This document shows positions 17,332 to 26,350 of a stretch of DNA of 64,000 bases, piece after piece. Every line of letters starts with the position of its first letter. Positions within the stretch are counted from its first letter, which is position 1. Below the pieces are notes generated by a model. The model ran no database searches. It was not told the DNA's origin and saw nothing but the letters and a program-made list of their open reading frames with translations. Both the position numbers and the translations under genes were made by a program. The DNA is from [Ruminococcus] lactaris ATCC 29176. Lineage in GTDB: Bacteria; Bacillota; Clostridia; Lachnospirales; Lachnospiraceae. Location of the stretch: assembly GCF_025152405.1 (NCBI RefSeq), contig NZ_CP102292.1:1488001-1552000 (forward strand), written 5' to 3'.

Positions 17332-19397
17332 TTTCTACCTCTTTTATAAAATGCAGCTGCATGGTCATAACACGCACGTAGCTGATACTGATTATTCAAT
17401 CCTTTCACGCCCACAGTCCTGACCGTTACAAAATGATCCAGCTTCTGCATATATTCCTCGGAAGTGATCGTTCCTTCTGCCACGTAGTTCAGTCCTTTTT
17501 CCCAGCTTGCTGTCAGCTCCGGATTCAAAAGTGATTTGATTGAATGATCAACCACATCATAAACCATCTCTCCCTGAAGCGTCGGCGTGATCACCTGCGT
17601 CTTCTTATTCAGAGAAAGATATTTAATATTGATCAGCTTTTTCAGGATTTCTGCACGAGTCGCACTCGTTCCGATTCCACTGCCCTTGATCTGAGCCCGC
17701 AATTCCTCGTCTTCAATCAACTGTCCTGCATTCTCCATCGCAAGAATGATCGAACCGGAATTATATCTTTTCGGTGGAGACGTTTCTCCCTCTTTGATAT
17801 TCAATGCCCTGACCGGAAGCACTGCCCCCTTCTTCAGTGATTTGATCACCTCAAACAATGCAGTATCCAGTCCCTGTTCTTCCTCTGCTCCATCTGCTCC
17901 GCTTTCTTTTTCTTCCTCTTCTTTCATGCTGCCTTCCGGTTTTCCTTTTGCGGAAGTATTCCTGCCTTTCGGAACTCCTGCCACTTTCAGATACCCCTCT
18001 TCTGCCAGTACTTTAAAGTTGGAGAAAAAGCGTTCTTCTTTGATGGAGGATACGATTGCAACTTTCTGATATACGGCAGGCGGATAAAAAATACTTAAAA
18101 AACGCCGTACGATCAGATCATAGACCCGGTGTGCTGTCGGTGCAACAGAACTTAAAGCATTCAGTCCCTGCCCCGTCGGAATGATAGCATAATGATCCGT
18201 GATCTGCTTATCATTTACATATCTGGTCTTTGCAAGCTCCTTATAATTTCCAAATGCCTGGATATCTTTCAGATAAGGTGCCGCCATCGGATATTTTGAC
18301 AGACCGTTCAGATTGCGGGATATCTCTTTTGCCACTGCTGTGGAAAGCACCCTTGCATCTGTTCTCGGATAGGTTACAAGCTTCTTTTCATACAGTTCCT
18401 GCACAATCCGCAACGTCTCATCCGGACTGATCTTAAATCTTTTGGAACAGTCATTCTGCAATTCTGCCAGATTATATAAAAGCGGTGGATTTTTCTTTTC
18501 CTTTTTCTTCTCAATCGATTCGATCCGACAGACCGGACCCTCTTTCTGATCCACACCTTCCAGCAAAAACCGGATCAGTTCTTCTGCTTTTTCTCTTTCC
18601 TTAAATCCATTTTCCTTATAGAGATCATATGACTCAAAGTATCGTGAGCCTTTGACTGCTTTCCATTCTCCCTCAAACTGATGCCCCTGTGCATCAATCG
18701 TACTGACGACTCTGTAAAATGGAGTCTTTACAAAATCCCGGATTTCTCTTTCTCTCCTGACCACCATTCCCAGCACACATGTCATAACCCGACCGACTGA
18801 GATCACCGAATACTTCGTATGGAGATAGTTGGAAATGCTATTTCCATATTTTAATGTCAGCAGCCTCGAAAAGTTGATTCCCATCAGATAATCTTCTTTC
18901 GCTCTCAGATAAGCTGAAGCTGCCAGGTTGTCATATTCGGAAAGATCTTTTGCTTCACGGATCCCACGCAGGATTTCTTCTTCCGTCTGCGAATCGATCC
19001 AGACTCTTCGCCGTTCCTTTCCCTTTACATGAGCCTCCTGTTCAACCAGCCGGTAAATGTATTCTCCCTCACGTCCTGAGTCGGTACAGACATAAATCCG
19101 GTCTACATCCTCTCTCGTCAAAAGCCCGCTGACAATCTGAAACTGCTTTGCAACCTGCGGGATCACCTCATATTTAAAATCATCCGGAATAAACGGCAGT
19201 GTGTCCAGACTCCATTTTTTCAGTGCCGGATCATACTCCTCAGGATAACTCATTGTCACAAGATGTCCTACACACCACGTAACAATCGCATTCTCCGACT
19301 CCATGTATCCGTCCCGGTTCTTTGCATTTAATTTCAAAGCTTTTGCAAACTCTCTTGCAACACTTGGTTTTTCCGCTATGTAGATTGATTTTCCCAT
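17328..19397 (-). CDS. topB: DNA topoisomerase III
   Basis: This type IA topoisomerase (689 aa) passes single strands and decatenates DNA. The TOPRIM domain opens with IYIAEKPSVA and carries the acidic CTDSGREGEYIYR motif. The active-site tyrosine lies in LVTYPRTDARVL. A Lys/Glu-rich insertion occurs near residues 480-510. It ends KRGRK without zinc-finger repeats, as usual for Firmicutes TopB. It is the first gene of a four-gene leftward run and overlaps the next gene by 4 bp. Confidence 0.94.
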   Translation of the reverse strand: MGKSIYIAEKPSVAREFAKALKLNAKNRDGYMESENAIVTWCVGHLVTMSYPEEYDPALKKWSLDTLPFIPDDFKYEVIPQVAKQFQIVSGLLTREDVDRIYVCTDSGREGEYIYRLVEQEAHVKGKERRRVWIDSQTEEEILRGIREAKDLSEYDNLAASAYLRAKEDYLMGINFSRLLTLKYGNSISNYLHTKYSVISVGRVMTCVLGMVVRREREIRDFVKTPFYRVVSTIDAQGHQFEGEWKAVKGSRYFESYDLYKENGFKEREKAEELIRFLLEGVDQKEGPVCRIESIEKKKEKKNPPLLYNLAELQNDCSKRFKISPDETLRIVQELYEKKLVTYPRTDARVLSTAVAKEISRNLNGLSKYPMAAPYLKDIQAFGNYKELAKTRYVNDKQITDHYAIIPTGQGLNALSSVAPTAHRVYDLIVRRFLSIFYPPAVYQKVAIVSSIKEERFFSNFKVLAEEGYLKVAGVPKGRNTSAKGKPEGSMKEEEEKESGADGAEEEQGLDTALFEVIKSLKKGAVLPVRALNIKEGETSPPKRYNSGSIILAMENAGQLIEDEELRAQIKGSGIGTSATRAEILKKLINIKYLSLNKKTQVITPTLQGEMVYDVVDHSIKSLLNPELTASWEKGLNYVAEGTITSEEYMQKLDHFVTVRTVGVKGLNNQYQLRACYDHAAAFYKRGRK

Positions 19398-19420
19398 AAA
19401 TATGCCAGTCTTTTCTCTTT

Positions 19421-20467
19421 CTATTCAATATGGAAACGATAAGCGGTCTTTGTATCGTAAGTTTCCCCTTTTTTGCAGATTGCTTCAGGAAAATTTTTCT
19501 GATGAACCGCATCCGGATAATTCTGTGTCTCCAGGCACACTGCATCCCGCTTCTGATAGACTGCCCCATTCCTTCCTGCTTCATTTTCCAGGAAATTGGC
19601 TGTATAAACCTGAACTCCCGGACGGTCTGTCCATACTTCCATGACGATACCGCTTTCATCTCCAGTCACTTCTGCTACTTTATCAAATCTGCCCTCGTTT
19701 TTCAATACCCAGTTATGGTCGTAACCAGTTCCAAGTATCAGTGGTTCATACGCTGCATCAATCTCCGCTCCCAGTTCTTTTGTACTTCTGAAATCCATCG
19801 GTGTTCCATCTACAGAACAGATTTCTCCTGTCGGTATGGACTGAGCATCAGCCGGGGTAAAAGCATCAGATAAAAGCTGCATTCTATGATGTAATACAGA
19901 GCCGCTTTTATGACCGTTCAGATTGAAATAACTGTGGTTTGTCATATTAATTACCGTATCCTGATCCGGTACAGCTTCATAATGAATCGTCAGCCCATTC
20001 TCCTCGTCCAGCGTATAGGTAACTTTCATGTCCAACGCTCCCGGATATCCCTGATCTCCATCCGGGCTGTGCAGAAGAAAGGTTACATGGTCATCCCCGT
20101 TTTCGATGACCCTCCACATCCGTTTCTGATAGACATCCGGTCCGCTGTGCAGATTATTTTTTCCGTCATTCTCTGCCAGCTTATAATCAATCCCGTTAAT
20201 CGTCACACACGCACCACCGATCCGGTTTGCATTTCTTCCGACAATTGCACCGATCGCTGCCGTTCCATTTTCATAACCGGCTGCATCCTCATACCCAAGT
20301 ACCACTTCTACCGGATTTTTATCTTGATCCAAAACAGTCACATTCACAAGGGTCGCTCCAAAGTCAGAGACCTGCACTTCCATCCCTGCGTCATTTTTCA
20401 TTTTATAAAGATAAGGTTTACTGCCGTCTTTCGTTATCCCGAATTTCTGAATCTGAAGTTTTTCCAT
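19421..20467 (-). CDS. galM: Aldose 1-epimerase (galactose mutarotase)
   Basis: The 348-aa enzyme interconverts alpha and beta anomers of galactose or glucose. The substrate Arg region (GRNANRIGGA), the HSGPD segment, the catalytic His in NMTNHSYFNLNGH and the C-terminal VCLETQNYPDA with the catalytic Glu are all present. No other Leloir-pathway genes are adjacent. It lies 16 bp downstream of ppk1 on the same strand and 23 bp ahead of topB. Confidence 0.94.
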   Translation of the reverse strand: MEKLQIQKFGITKDGSKPYLYKMKNDAGMEVQVSDFGATLVNVTVLDQDKNPVEVVLGYEDAAGYENGTAAIGAIVGRNANRIGGACVTINGIDYKLAENDGKNNLHSGPDVYQKRMWRVIENGDDHVTFLLHSPDGDQGYPGALDMKVTYTLDEENGLTIHYEAVPDQDTVINMTNHSYFNLNGHKSGSVLHHRMQLLSDAFTPADAQSIPTGEICSVDGTPMDFRSTKELGAEIDAAYEPLILGTGYDHNWVLKNEGRFDKVAEVTGDESGIVMEVWTDRPGVQVYTANFLENEAGRNGAVYQKRDAVCLETQNYPDAVHQKNFPEAICKKGETYDTKTAYRFHIE

Positions 20468-20483
20468 TTTATTCTCTCTTCTC

Positions 20484-22628
20484 CTATTTTCTTCGTCTGA
20501 AAAATCCTAACACTCTTTTTATTACGCCTGTATTTTTCTGTTCACGCATCTCCCTGCTTTCTTCCTTTCTTGCATGAAGTGCCTCCTGCATAAATGTCTC
20601 CTGTGCATTGATCTTTCTTCCGCTTTCTGCTTTCTTATGGTAAGTGCCATCTTCTGCCATTTCTCTTGCTTTCACATTATCTGCAAGCATCACTTTTAAC
20701 TGATGGAGCAGACGTTTTTTGACTGCCTCATCATAAACCGGGCATGCTACCTCAACTCTCTTTTCTGTATTTCTGGTCATCATATCAGCCGAACCAATGT
20801 AGATCTTCGTCTTTTCACCTTTTCCAAACACAAATACTCTCGGATGCTCTAAATACCGTCCGACAATACTTGTCACCCTGACATTCTCCGTATGTCCCGG
20901 TACCTGCGGTAAGATACAGCAGATTCCCCGCACGATCAGATCTACTTTAACACCCGCACAGGATGCCTCTTCCACTTTTCTGATAAAATCTACATCCGTT
21001 ACGGAATTCATTTTCATGATGATCCTGCCTGCAGATCCCTTTTCAATCTCTTCATCCATCGTGGCAAGAACTCTTGCTTTTAAACTGACCGGTGAAACGA
21101 TCAGGTGTCTGTATGCACCATGAAGATTTCCAATGGACATATTTTTGAAAAATTCTGCCGCATCCGTACCAATCTCCTGATTCGCCGTCATCAGGGAATA
21201 ATCCGTATACATCTTTGCAGTCTTTTCGTTGTAGTTCCCTGTTCCGATCTGGGTAATGTAACGGATTTCATTTTTATTGTTCGGCTCACTCTTACTTCTA
21301 TAAGTGATCAGGCAGATCTTGGAATGTACCTTATAGCCTTCAAATCCATATAACACCCGGCATCCTGCCTCTTCTAAACGTTCTGACCACTCGATATTAT
21401 TCTGTTCATCAAATCTCGCACGCAACTCGATCAGTACCGTTACCTCTTTTCCGTTCTCCGCTGCGGCACAAAGATATTCTACCAGCCGTGCCTTCTTTGC
21501 CAGACGGTAGATCGTGATCTTGATCGTCAGCACATCCGGATCTGACGCCGCCTCCCGGATCATCTGCAGGAACGGCTCCATGCTCTCATAAGGATAGCTT
21601 AAAAGTACATCTTTCTTTTTTACCTGTTCCATCACACTGCCTTCATGGAGCATTGCCGCCGGCTGTGGGGAAAATGGCTCATCCACAAGTGTCCGCTTCA
21701 TTGACTCAGGCAGTTTATCTGCAATCGCGAAGATAAAATCCAGCTTCATCGGCATCTTTGTCCTGAAAATACATTCCGGCCCGATCTTAAATTTTTCACA
21801 GAAATACTTTTCCAGCTCTTTGCTCAGTGGATTAGCTGCCTCCAGACGCACAACCGCCATTTTTTTTCGCTTATGAAGCGTCTCTTTCATAATATGCCTG
21901 AAATCCCCATGGTCTGCATAAGCCTCATCATCCGGTGATACATCTGCATTCCGCGTCACACAGATATAATTCTTATCTGAAACCTGATACTGGTTAAATA
22001 CCAGTTCTGCAAATTCCAGAATGATCTTTTCCATTCTGATATAACGGATATCATATCCTGGAAGATACAGAATATTGGAAATATACTGAGGAACAGGAAT
22101 AATTCCCAGCATTGCTTTATCTCCCTGCTTTAAATTTGCCACCACATAAATCTCTTTACTCAGAAGATGCGGAAACGGGTGATTTGCGTCTACGATCTGA
22201 GGTGAAAGCACCGGCAGAACCTCTTCTTTAAAATACTTTTTTACAAATTTCTTTTCCTGCTGCTCCAGTTCTTTGAAATCCAGCCCACACACACCATAGG
22301 GATGAAGCTGCTTTTTAATCTCCGCATAAGTCTTATCCCGTTCCTTATAAAGCGGAGAAACCGCACGATAAATCGCATCAAGCTGTTGCTTTGCTGTCAT
22401 ACCTGAACGCTGATCGATCTTTTTATCATCTGTTGCTGCCAGATCGTACAGACTTCCTACACGGATCATAAAAAACTCATCCAGATTGCTGGTAAAGATT
22501 GCAACAAACTTCATCCGCTCCATCAGAGGTACACTTTCATCTCTCGCTTCTTCCAGCACTCTCTGATTAAACCGAAGCCACGATAACTCCCGATTCTGCG
22601 TAAAATCCGGTATTTCCTTTTTGCTCAT
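20484..22628 (-). CDS. ppk1: Polyphosphate kinase 1
   Basis: PPK1 reversibly polymerises the gamma-phosphate of ATP into polyphosphate. The protein is 714 aa from the ATG at 22628, preferred over the one at 22634 because AAGGGG then lies at proper spacing. The autophosphorylated His is H435 in GYKVHSKIC, and the second conserved His is in RYLEHPRVFVF. The four-domain layout (N, head, C1, C2) is complete, with a basic C-terminal extension ending RRRK. MITE copy D separates it from the patatin-like gene upstream. Confidence 0.95.
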   Translation of the reverse strand: MSKKEIPDFTQNRELSWLRFNQRVLEEARDESVPLMERMKFVAIFTSNLDEFFMIRVGSLYDLAATDDKKIDQRSGMTAKQQLDAIYRAVSPLYKERDKTYAEIKKQLHPYGVCGLDFKELEQQEKKFVKKYFKEEVLPVLSPQIVDANHPFPHLLSKEIYVVANLKQGDKAMLGIIPVPQYISNILYLPGYDIRYIRMEKIILEFAELVFNQYQVSDKNYICVTRNADVSPDDEAYADHGDFRHIMKETLHKRKKMAVVRLEAANPLSKELEKYFCEKFKIGPECIFRTKMPMKLDFIFAIADKLPESMKRTLVDEPFSPQPAAMLHEGSVMEQVKKKDVLLSYPYESMEPFLQMIREAASDPDVLTIKITIYRLAKKARLVEYLCAAAENGKEVTVLIELRARFDEQNNIEWSERLEEAGCRVLYGFEGYKVHSKICLITYRSKSEPNNKNEIRYITQIGTGNYNEKTAKMYTDYSLMTANQEIGTDAAEFFKNMSIGNLHGAYRHLIVSPVSLKARVLATMDEEIEKGSAGRIIMKMNSVTDVDFIRKVEEASCAGVKVDLIVRGICCILPQVPGHTENVRVTSIVGRYLEHPRVFVFGKGEKTKIYIGSADMMTRNTEKRVEVACPVYDEAVKKRLLHQLKVMLADNVKAREMAEDGTYHKKAESGRKINAQETFMQEALHARKEESREMREQKNTGVIKRVLGFFRRRK

Positions 22629-22674
22629 ATTCATTCCCCTTTTCCATATATGTGTCCTGATATACGATTATTTT

Positions 22675-22868
22675 GATACCAGGGTCAAAAGGTCTGACAC
22701 CACGTGTGCTCGCACACTAGTGGTAGAATGACCTTGTGACCCGCCCCAATATGAGCATAAAAGTGGCACGTAAGCACCACGATATGCGAATGTTGGGTAG
22801 GATTGTGGGAGCACGTAGTGCGTAACAATCCGTAGGTATCATAGTCGAGGGCTTTTGACCCCGACATC
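22675..22868 (-). mobile_element. MITE-like element copy D (194 bp)
   Basis: In the minus orientation it has the family ends (plus strand begins GATACCAGGGTCAAAAG and ends with the complement of GATGTCGGGG). A perfect 7-bp duplication TTATTTT flanks it (22668-22674, 22869-22875). The right copy of that duplication contains the stop codon of the patatin-like gene. It is subfamily 2 and closest to copy B. It lies 47 bp upstream of the ppk1 start and so separates ppk1 from the gene before it. Confidence 0.9.
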
Positions 22869-23732
22869 TTATTTTTCAAGATATTCCTCCAACGCTTCCA
22901 ACTGTCTTTCCATATAATGATAACCATGCTCATAAAATGCGTAAAGAGCCTCTCGGTTCCGTTCCAGCCTTGATACCGGCTTCACATGGGGACGGATCAC
23001 AAAGATCTCTCCCTTCCGCTCCAGCACATCCAGATAATTCATCGTCTTATTATACATAAAACTTCTCCGTAAAATCGTCCGCACCACATTTGGATAAGAA
23101 CTGTAAGCCTTTCTGTAAAGCTTCTGCATTGCAGGAGAAAGTACTTTTTTCCTGTAACCGGCATTTTTTGTCAGCACAACTACAATCTTCTCATTCCCGA
23201 TTTCCTTTGCCCTGCGGATCGGTACTGAATCAGCCAGTCCTCCGTCTAAATACGGAACATCCTCAATATTTACGATCGGAGTCAGAAGCGGCATACTGCT
23301 CGACGCCCGGCAGATTTTCATCAGTCTGTCCCGATCTTCCTCTTCTGACATATATTCTGCCTTTCCGGTCAGGCAGTTTGTCGTAACCAGTTCACAATTC
23401 ATCGGTGAACTGAAATATGTATCAAAATCAAACGGGATCAGTTCATTCGGAAACCGGTCAAAGATCAAATCCATATTCATCATGCTCTTTGTACGGATCG
23501 TATCCCTGATCCCATAAATATATTTTCCATACTGCTCATCGGGAATCATACAGTCTCTTGTCCTCCCCGGCTGCCTGGATACATAATCCAGTGCATTGCA
23601 CGCTCCTGCCGATACCCCGATCACATCTGACATATAAATTTCTTTCTCCATAAGGCAATCCAGCACACCTGAGGTAAAGATTCCTCTTGTCGCCCCGCCT
23701 TCAAGTACGATTGTAGCTTTTTTTATCGCCAT
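22869..23732 (-). CDS. Patatin-like phospholipase
   Basis: The 287-aa protein carries the Ser-Asp dyad of patatin-like lipases: oxyanion-hole EGGATRG (11-17), nucleophile S41 in GVSAG and D163 in the DGG motif. It is similar in layout to the YjjU/RssA group, and no signal peptide is seen, so a cytoplasmic lipid acyl hydrolase is likely. AGAGG stands ahead of the start. Its stop codon lies inside the 7-bp duplication made by MITE D, so the element landed exactly at its 3' end without changing the protein. Confidence 0.9.
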   Translation of the reverse strand: MAIKKATIVLEGGATRGIFTSGVLDCLMEKEIYMSDVIGVSAGACNALDYVSRQPGRTRDCMIPDEQYGKYIYGIRDTIRTKSMMNMDLIFDRFPNELIPFDFDTYFSSPMNCELVTTNCLTGKAEYMSEEEDRDRLMKICRASSSMPLLTPIVNIEDVPYLDGGLADSVPIRRAKEIGNEKIVVVLTKNAGYRKKVLSPAMQKLYRKAYSSYPNVVRTILRRSFMYNKTMNYLDVLERKGEIFVIRPHVKPVSRLERNREALYAFYEHGYHYMERQLEALEEYLEK

Positions 23733-23885
23733 AATTTTCCTCTTTTCCTGAATCTATGTCTTTTTGTCTTCCATAGTTTATTATATCTTTTTCATTCCGA
23801 AAGAACAACGGTTTTCTTACGGAAATGCAGCTTGCTTTTTTATCAGTCAAGATTCCTTTTCTCCCGTAAATACTTGTGTAAATAC

Positions 23886-23915
23886 TTGCCTTTTTACTTT
23901 CACCCATGTTAATAT
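23886..23915 (+). promoter_or_regulatory. Possible promoter of the ABC-F gene
   Basis: TTGCCT (23886-23891) and TAATAT (23910-23915) are 18 bp apart, 46 bp ahead of the start codon. Two direct repeats GTAAATACTTG (23866-23876, 23878-23888) overlap the -35 at a 12-bp period and could be a regulator site. Both calls are tentative. Confidence 0.35.
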
Positions 23916-23960
23916 AAGCGTTGATGTTTATTTTAATGTATGACTGATAAGGAGATCATT

Positions 23961-25595
23961 ATGATTAGTGCAAATAACGTAACCCTCCGCGTCGGGAAAA
24001 AGGCGCTGTTTGAAGACGTTAATATCAAATTTACAGAAGGGAACTGCTATGGTATGATCGGTGCCAATGGTGCAGGAAAATCTACTTTCCTTAAGATTCT
24101 TTCCGGTCAGCTTGAGCCGACTCAGGGAGATGTCGTGATCACTCCGGGAGAGCGTCTTTCTTTCCTGCAGCAGGATCATTTCAAATATGATGAATTTCCG
24201 GTTCTTGATACCGTTATCATGGGAAATGCCCGCCTGTACGAGATTATGAAAGAAAAAGAAGAAATCTATGCAAAAGAAGATTTCACTGATGAAGACGGAA
24301 TCAAAGCCAGTGAACTGGAAGCTGAGTTTGCTACCATGAACGGCTGGGAGGCTGAATCGGATGCTGCCAACCTTCTGAACGGACTCGGAATTGATACCGA
24401 ACTTCACTACAAATACCTGAAAGAACTGACCGGATCTGAAAAGGTAAAGGTTCTGCTTGCCCAGGCATTATTTGGAAATCCCGACATCCTGCTTCTTGAC
24501 GAGCCAACGAACCACCTGGATCTCGATGCCATTGCATGGCTGGAAGAATTTCTTATCAATTTTGATAATACCGTCATCGTCGTATCTCATGACCGTTATT
24601 TTCTGAATAAAGTATGTACACAGATTGCAGATATTGATTACGGTAAGATCCAGCTCTATGCCGGAAACTATGATTTCTGGTATGAATCCAGCCAGCTCCT
24701 CATCCGTCAGATGAAAGAAGCTAATAAGAAAAAAGAAGAAAAGATCAAAGAACTTCAGGACTTTATTTCCCGGTTCAGTGCCAATGCTTCCAAATCCAAG
24801 CAGGCAACATCCAGGAAACGTGCTCTTGAAAAGATCCAGCTTGATGAGATCAAGCCATCCAGCCGTAAATATCCATACATCGACTTCCGTCCGAACCGTG
24901 AAATTGGAAATGAAGTCCTGACCGTAGAAGGACTTTCCAAGACCATCGACGGAGAAAAAATCCTTGATAATATCAGCTTTACTCTTGGACGTGAAGATAA
25001 AGTTGCTTTTGTCGGAGGCAATGAATTTGCAAAGTCGATCCTCTTTAAGATCCTGATCGGTGAAATGGAACCGGATGAAGGGACTTACAAATGGGGCGTT
25101 ACAACCTCTCAGGCTTATTTCCCGAAAGATTTCGGTGGAGAATTTGATAATGATTATAATATCACAGAATGGCTGACTCAGTATTCTGAAGAGAAAGATG
25201 TTACTTATGTCCGTGGTTTCCTCGGAAGAATGCTTTTTTCAGGGGAAGATGGAGTGAAAAAGGTTGCTGTCCTTTCCGGTGGCGAAAAAGTTCGCTGCCT
25301 CCTCTCCAAAATGATGATCTCAGGTGCAAATGTCCTGCTCCTCGATGAGCCGACCAACCACCTGGACATGGAATCCATCACTGCACTCAATAACGGACTG
25401 ATCAAGTTCCCGGGAGTCCTGCTCTTCACATCCCGTGACCATCAGATCGTACAGACGACCGCAAACCGCATTATGGAAATCGTTCCGGGTGGTAAACTTA
25501 TTGATAAGATCACGACTTACGATGAATATCTTGAAAGCGATGAGATGGCAAGAAAGAGACAGACCTATTCTGTACAGACAGATGATGAAGATTAA
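23961..25595 (+). CDS. ABC-F family ATPase (YkpA/YbiT-like)
   Basis: This 544-aa protein has two ABC domains without membrane segments, the mark of ribosome-associated ABC-F factors that act on stalled or antibiotic-bound ribosomes. The first Walker A GANGAGKS is at 34-41. The second is degenerate (GGNEFAKS, Ala in place of Gly before Lys). The first signature is LTGSEKVK and the second LSGGEKVR, and both domains have DEPTNHLD Walker B. A linker between them carries Lys-rich helices. The ATG at 23961 has AAGGAG ahead. The frame from 23940 contains that site and is rejected. Its stop overlaps the left end of R2. Confidence 0.93.
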   Translation: MISANNVTLRVGKKALFEDVNIKFTEGNCYGMIGANGAGKSTFLKILSGQLEPTQGDVVITPGERLSFLQQDHFKYDEFPVLDTVIMGNARLYEIMKEKEEIYAKEDFTDEDGIKASELEAEFATMNGWEAESDAANLLNGLGIDTELHYKYLKELTGSEKVKVLLAQALFGNPDILLLDEPTNHLDLDAIAWLEEFLINFDNTVIVVSHDRYFLNKVCTQIADIDYGKIQLYAGNYDFWYESSQLLIRQMKEANKKKEEKIKELQDFISRFSANASKSKQATSRKRALEKIQLDEIKPSSRKYPYIDFRPNREIGNEVLTVEGLSKTIDGEKILDNISFTLGREDKVAFVGGNEFAKSILFKILIGEMEPDEGTYKWGVTTSQAYFPKDFGGEFDNDYNITEWLTQYSEEKDVTYVRGFLGRMLFSGEDGVKKVAVLSGGEKVRCLLSKMMISGANVLLLDEPTNHLDMESITALNNGLIKFPGVLLFTSRDHQIVQTTANRIMEIVPGGKLIDKITTYDEYLESDEMARKRQTYSVQTDDED

Positions 25596-26350
25596 AATTT
25601 GTAGTTGTTGGGGTGATACGCTTGTAAAGAAAAAGACTTCTTTATAGCGAATCGGACGCGGAAAGTAGGGATATTCCTTCGCGGTGCAGGCCCGCTTTAC
25701 CTCAGCCCGTTGACCGTTTGTAACTCGAAAGTGGAAATCTTCGTGCAATGGCACTCGATTTACTTTCTCTAACAAACGCTGCAAAGTGTCTTCGGAACGC
25801 TCCCTGCTAATGCACCTGCTCAGGAACACCCTGCTTTCCGCTGACCATCTCGATAAGAAGTTTTTTAGCTCCACAGCGTATCCACCCAATAATACAAATT
25901 TAAAAACGACAAAAAAGCCGGATGGCTATTGACTAAGATATTCGATAGTAAATATTAGACAGTAGATATGATATTTACTATTTGACAAATCCTTTATCCT
26001 GGTCGATAGCCATCCGGCTTTCTACTTCTTATTTGAAATTTCGTGTTTGTTGAGAGAAATGTCCCGGTGCGAGAAAAGCATTCTGATTTGAAAAATCCAA
26101 TATCCGCCCTTGCTGTTGCGTGAGCAGTGCATTGACAGGGAGCGTTCCGAAGACACTTTGCCCAACTTGTTAAGGAACGTAAACAGGAGTGCCTCTGCAC
26201 GAGTGTTTCCACGTTCCTGTTACAAGTTGTCAACGGGCTGAGGTAAAGCGGGTCCTGCACTGCGATGCAACAACAAGGGCGGATATGAACGTTTTTTTCA
26301 TCAGATACTTTCTACTGCCGAGATATTTTCTCCCCAACAACTACAAATTT
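25595..26350. mobile_element. Palindromic 756-bp element R2 (uninterrupted reference copy)
   Basis: This is the intact member of the family. Left unit 25595-25901 and right unit 26036-26350 each begin and end with versions of AAATTTGTAGTTGTTGG in opposite orientation. Each can fold on itself into a long imperfect hairpin with a GTGC-N4-GCAC tip (loops AATG and AGAG). The two units are inverted relatives; GCAAAGTGTCTTCGGAACG is shared almost exactly. The central stem AGCCGGATGGCTAT (25916-25929) pairs with 26006-26019. The ends overlap the stop codons of the ABC-F and DegV genes. Frames inside are judged non-coding. Confidence 0.86.
25916..26023. terminator. Central stem of R2, possible bidirectional terminator
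   Basis: Perfect 14-bp arms (25916-25929 and 26006-26019) are bordered by AAAAAA on the left and TTTCT on the right, and a nested TAGTAAATAT...ATATTTACTA stem lies in the loop. Because R2 sits between two convergent genes with no other hairpin, it may supply their transcription end. The loop is long (76 nt), so efficiency is uncertain. Confidence 0.4.

Noticed and set aside
25320-25889. Minus-strand open frame running from R2 into the ABC-F gene, and similar frames inside R1 and R3
   Set aside because: It is antisense to a clear ABC-F gene and to palindromic non-coding DNA. It has no family resemblance or ribosome site.
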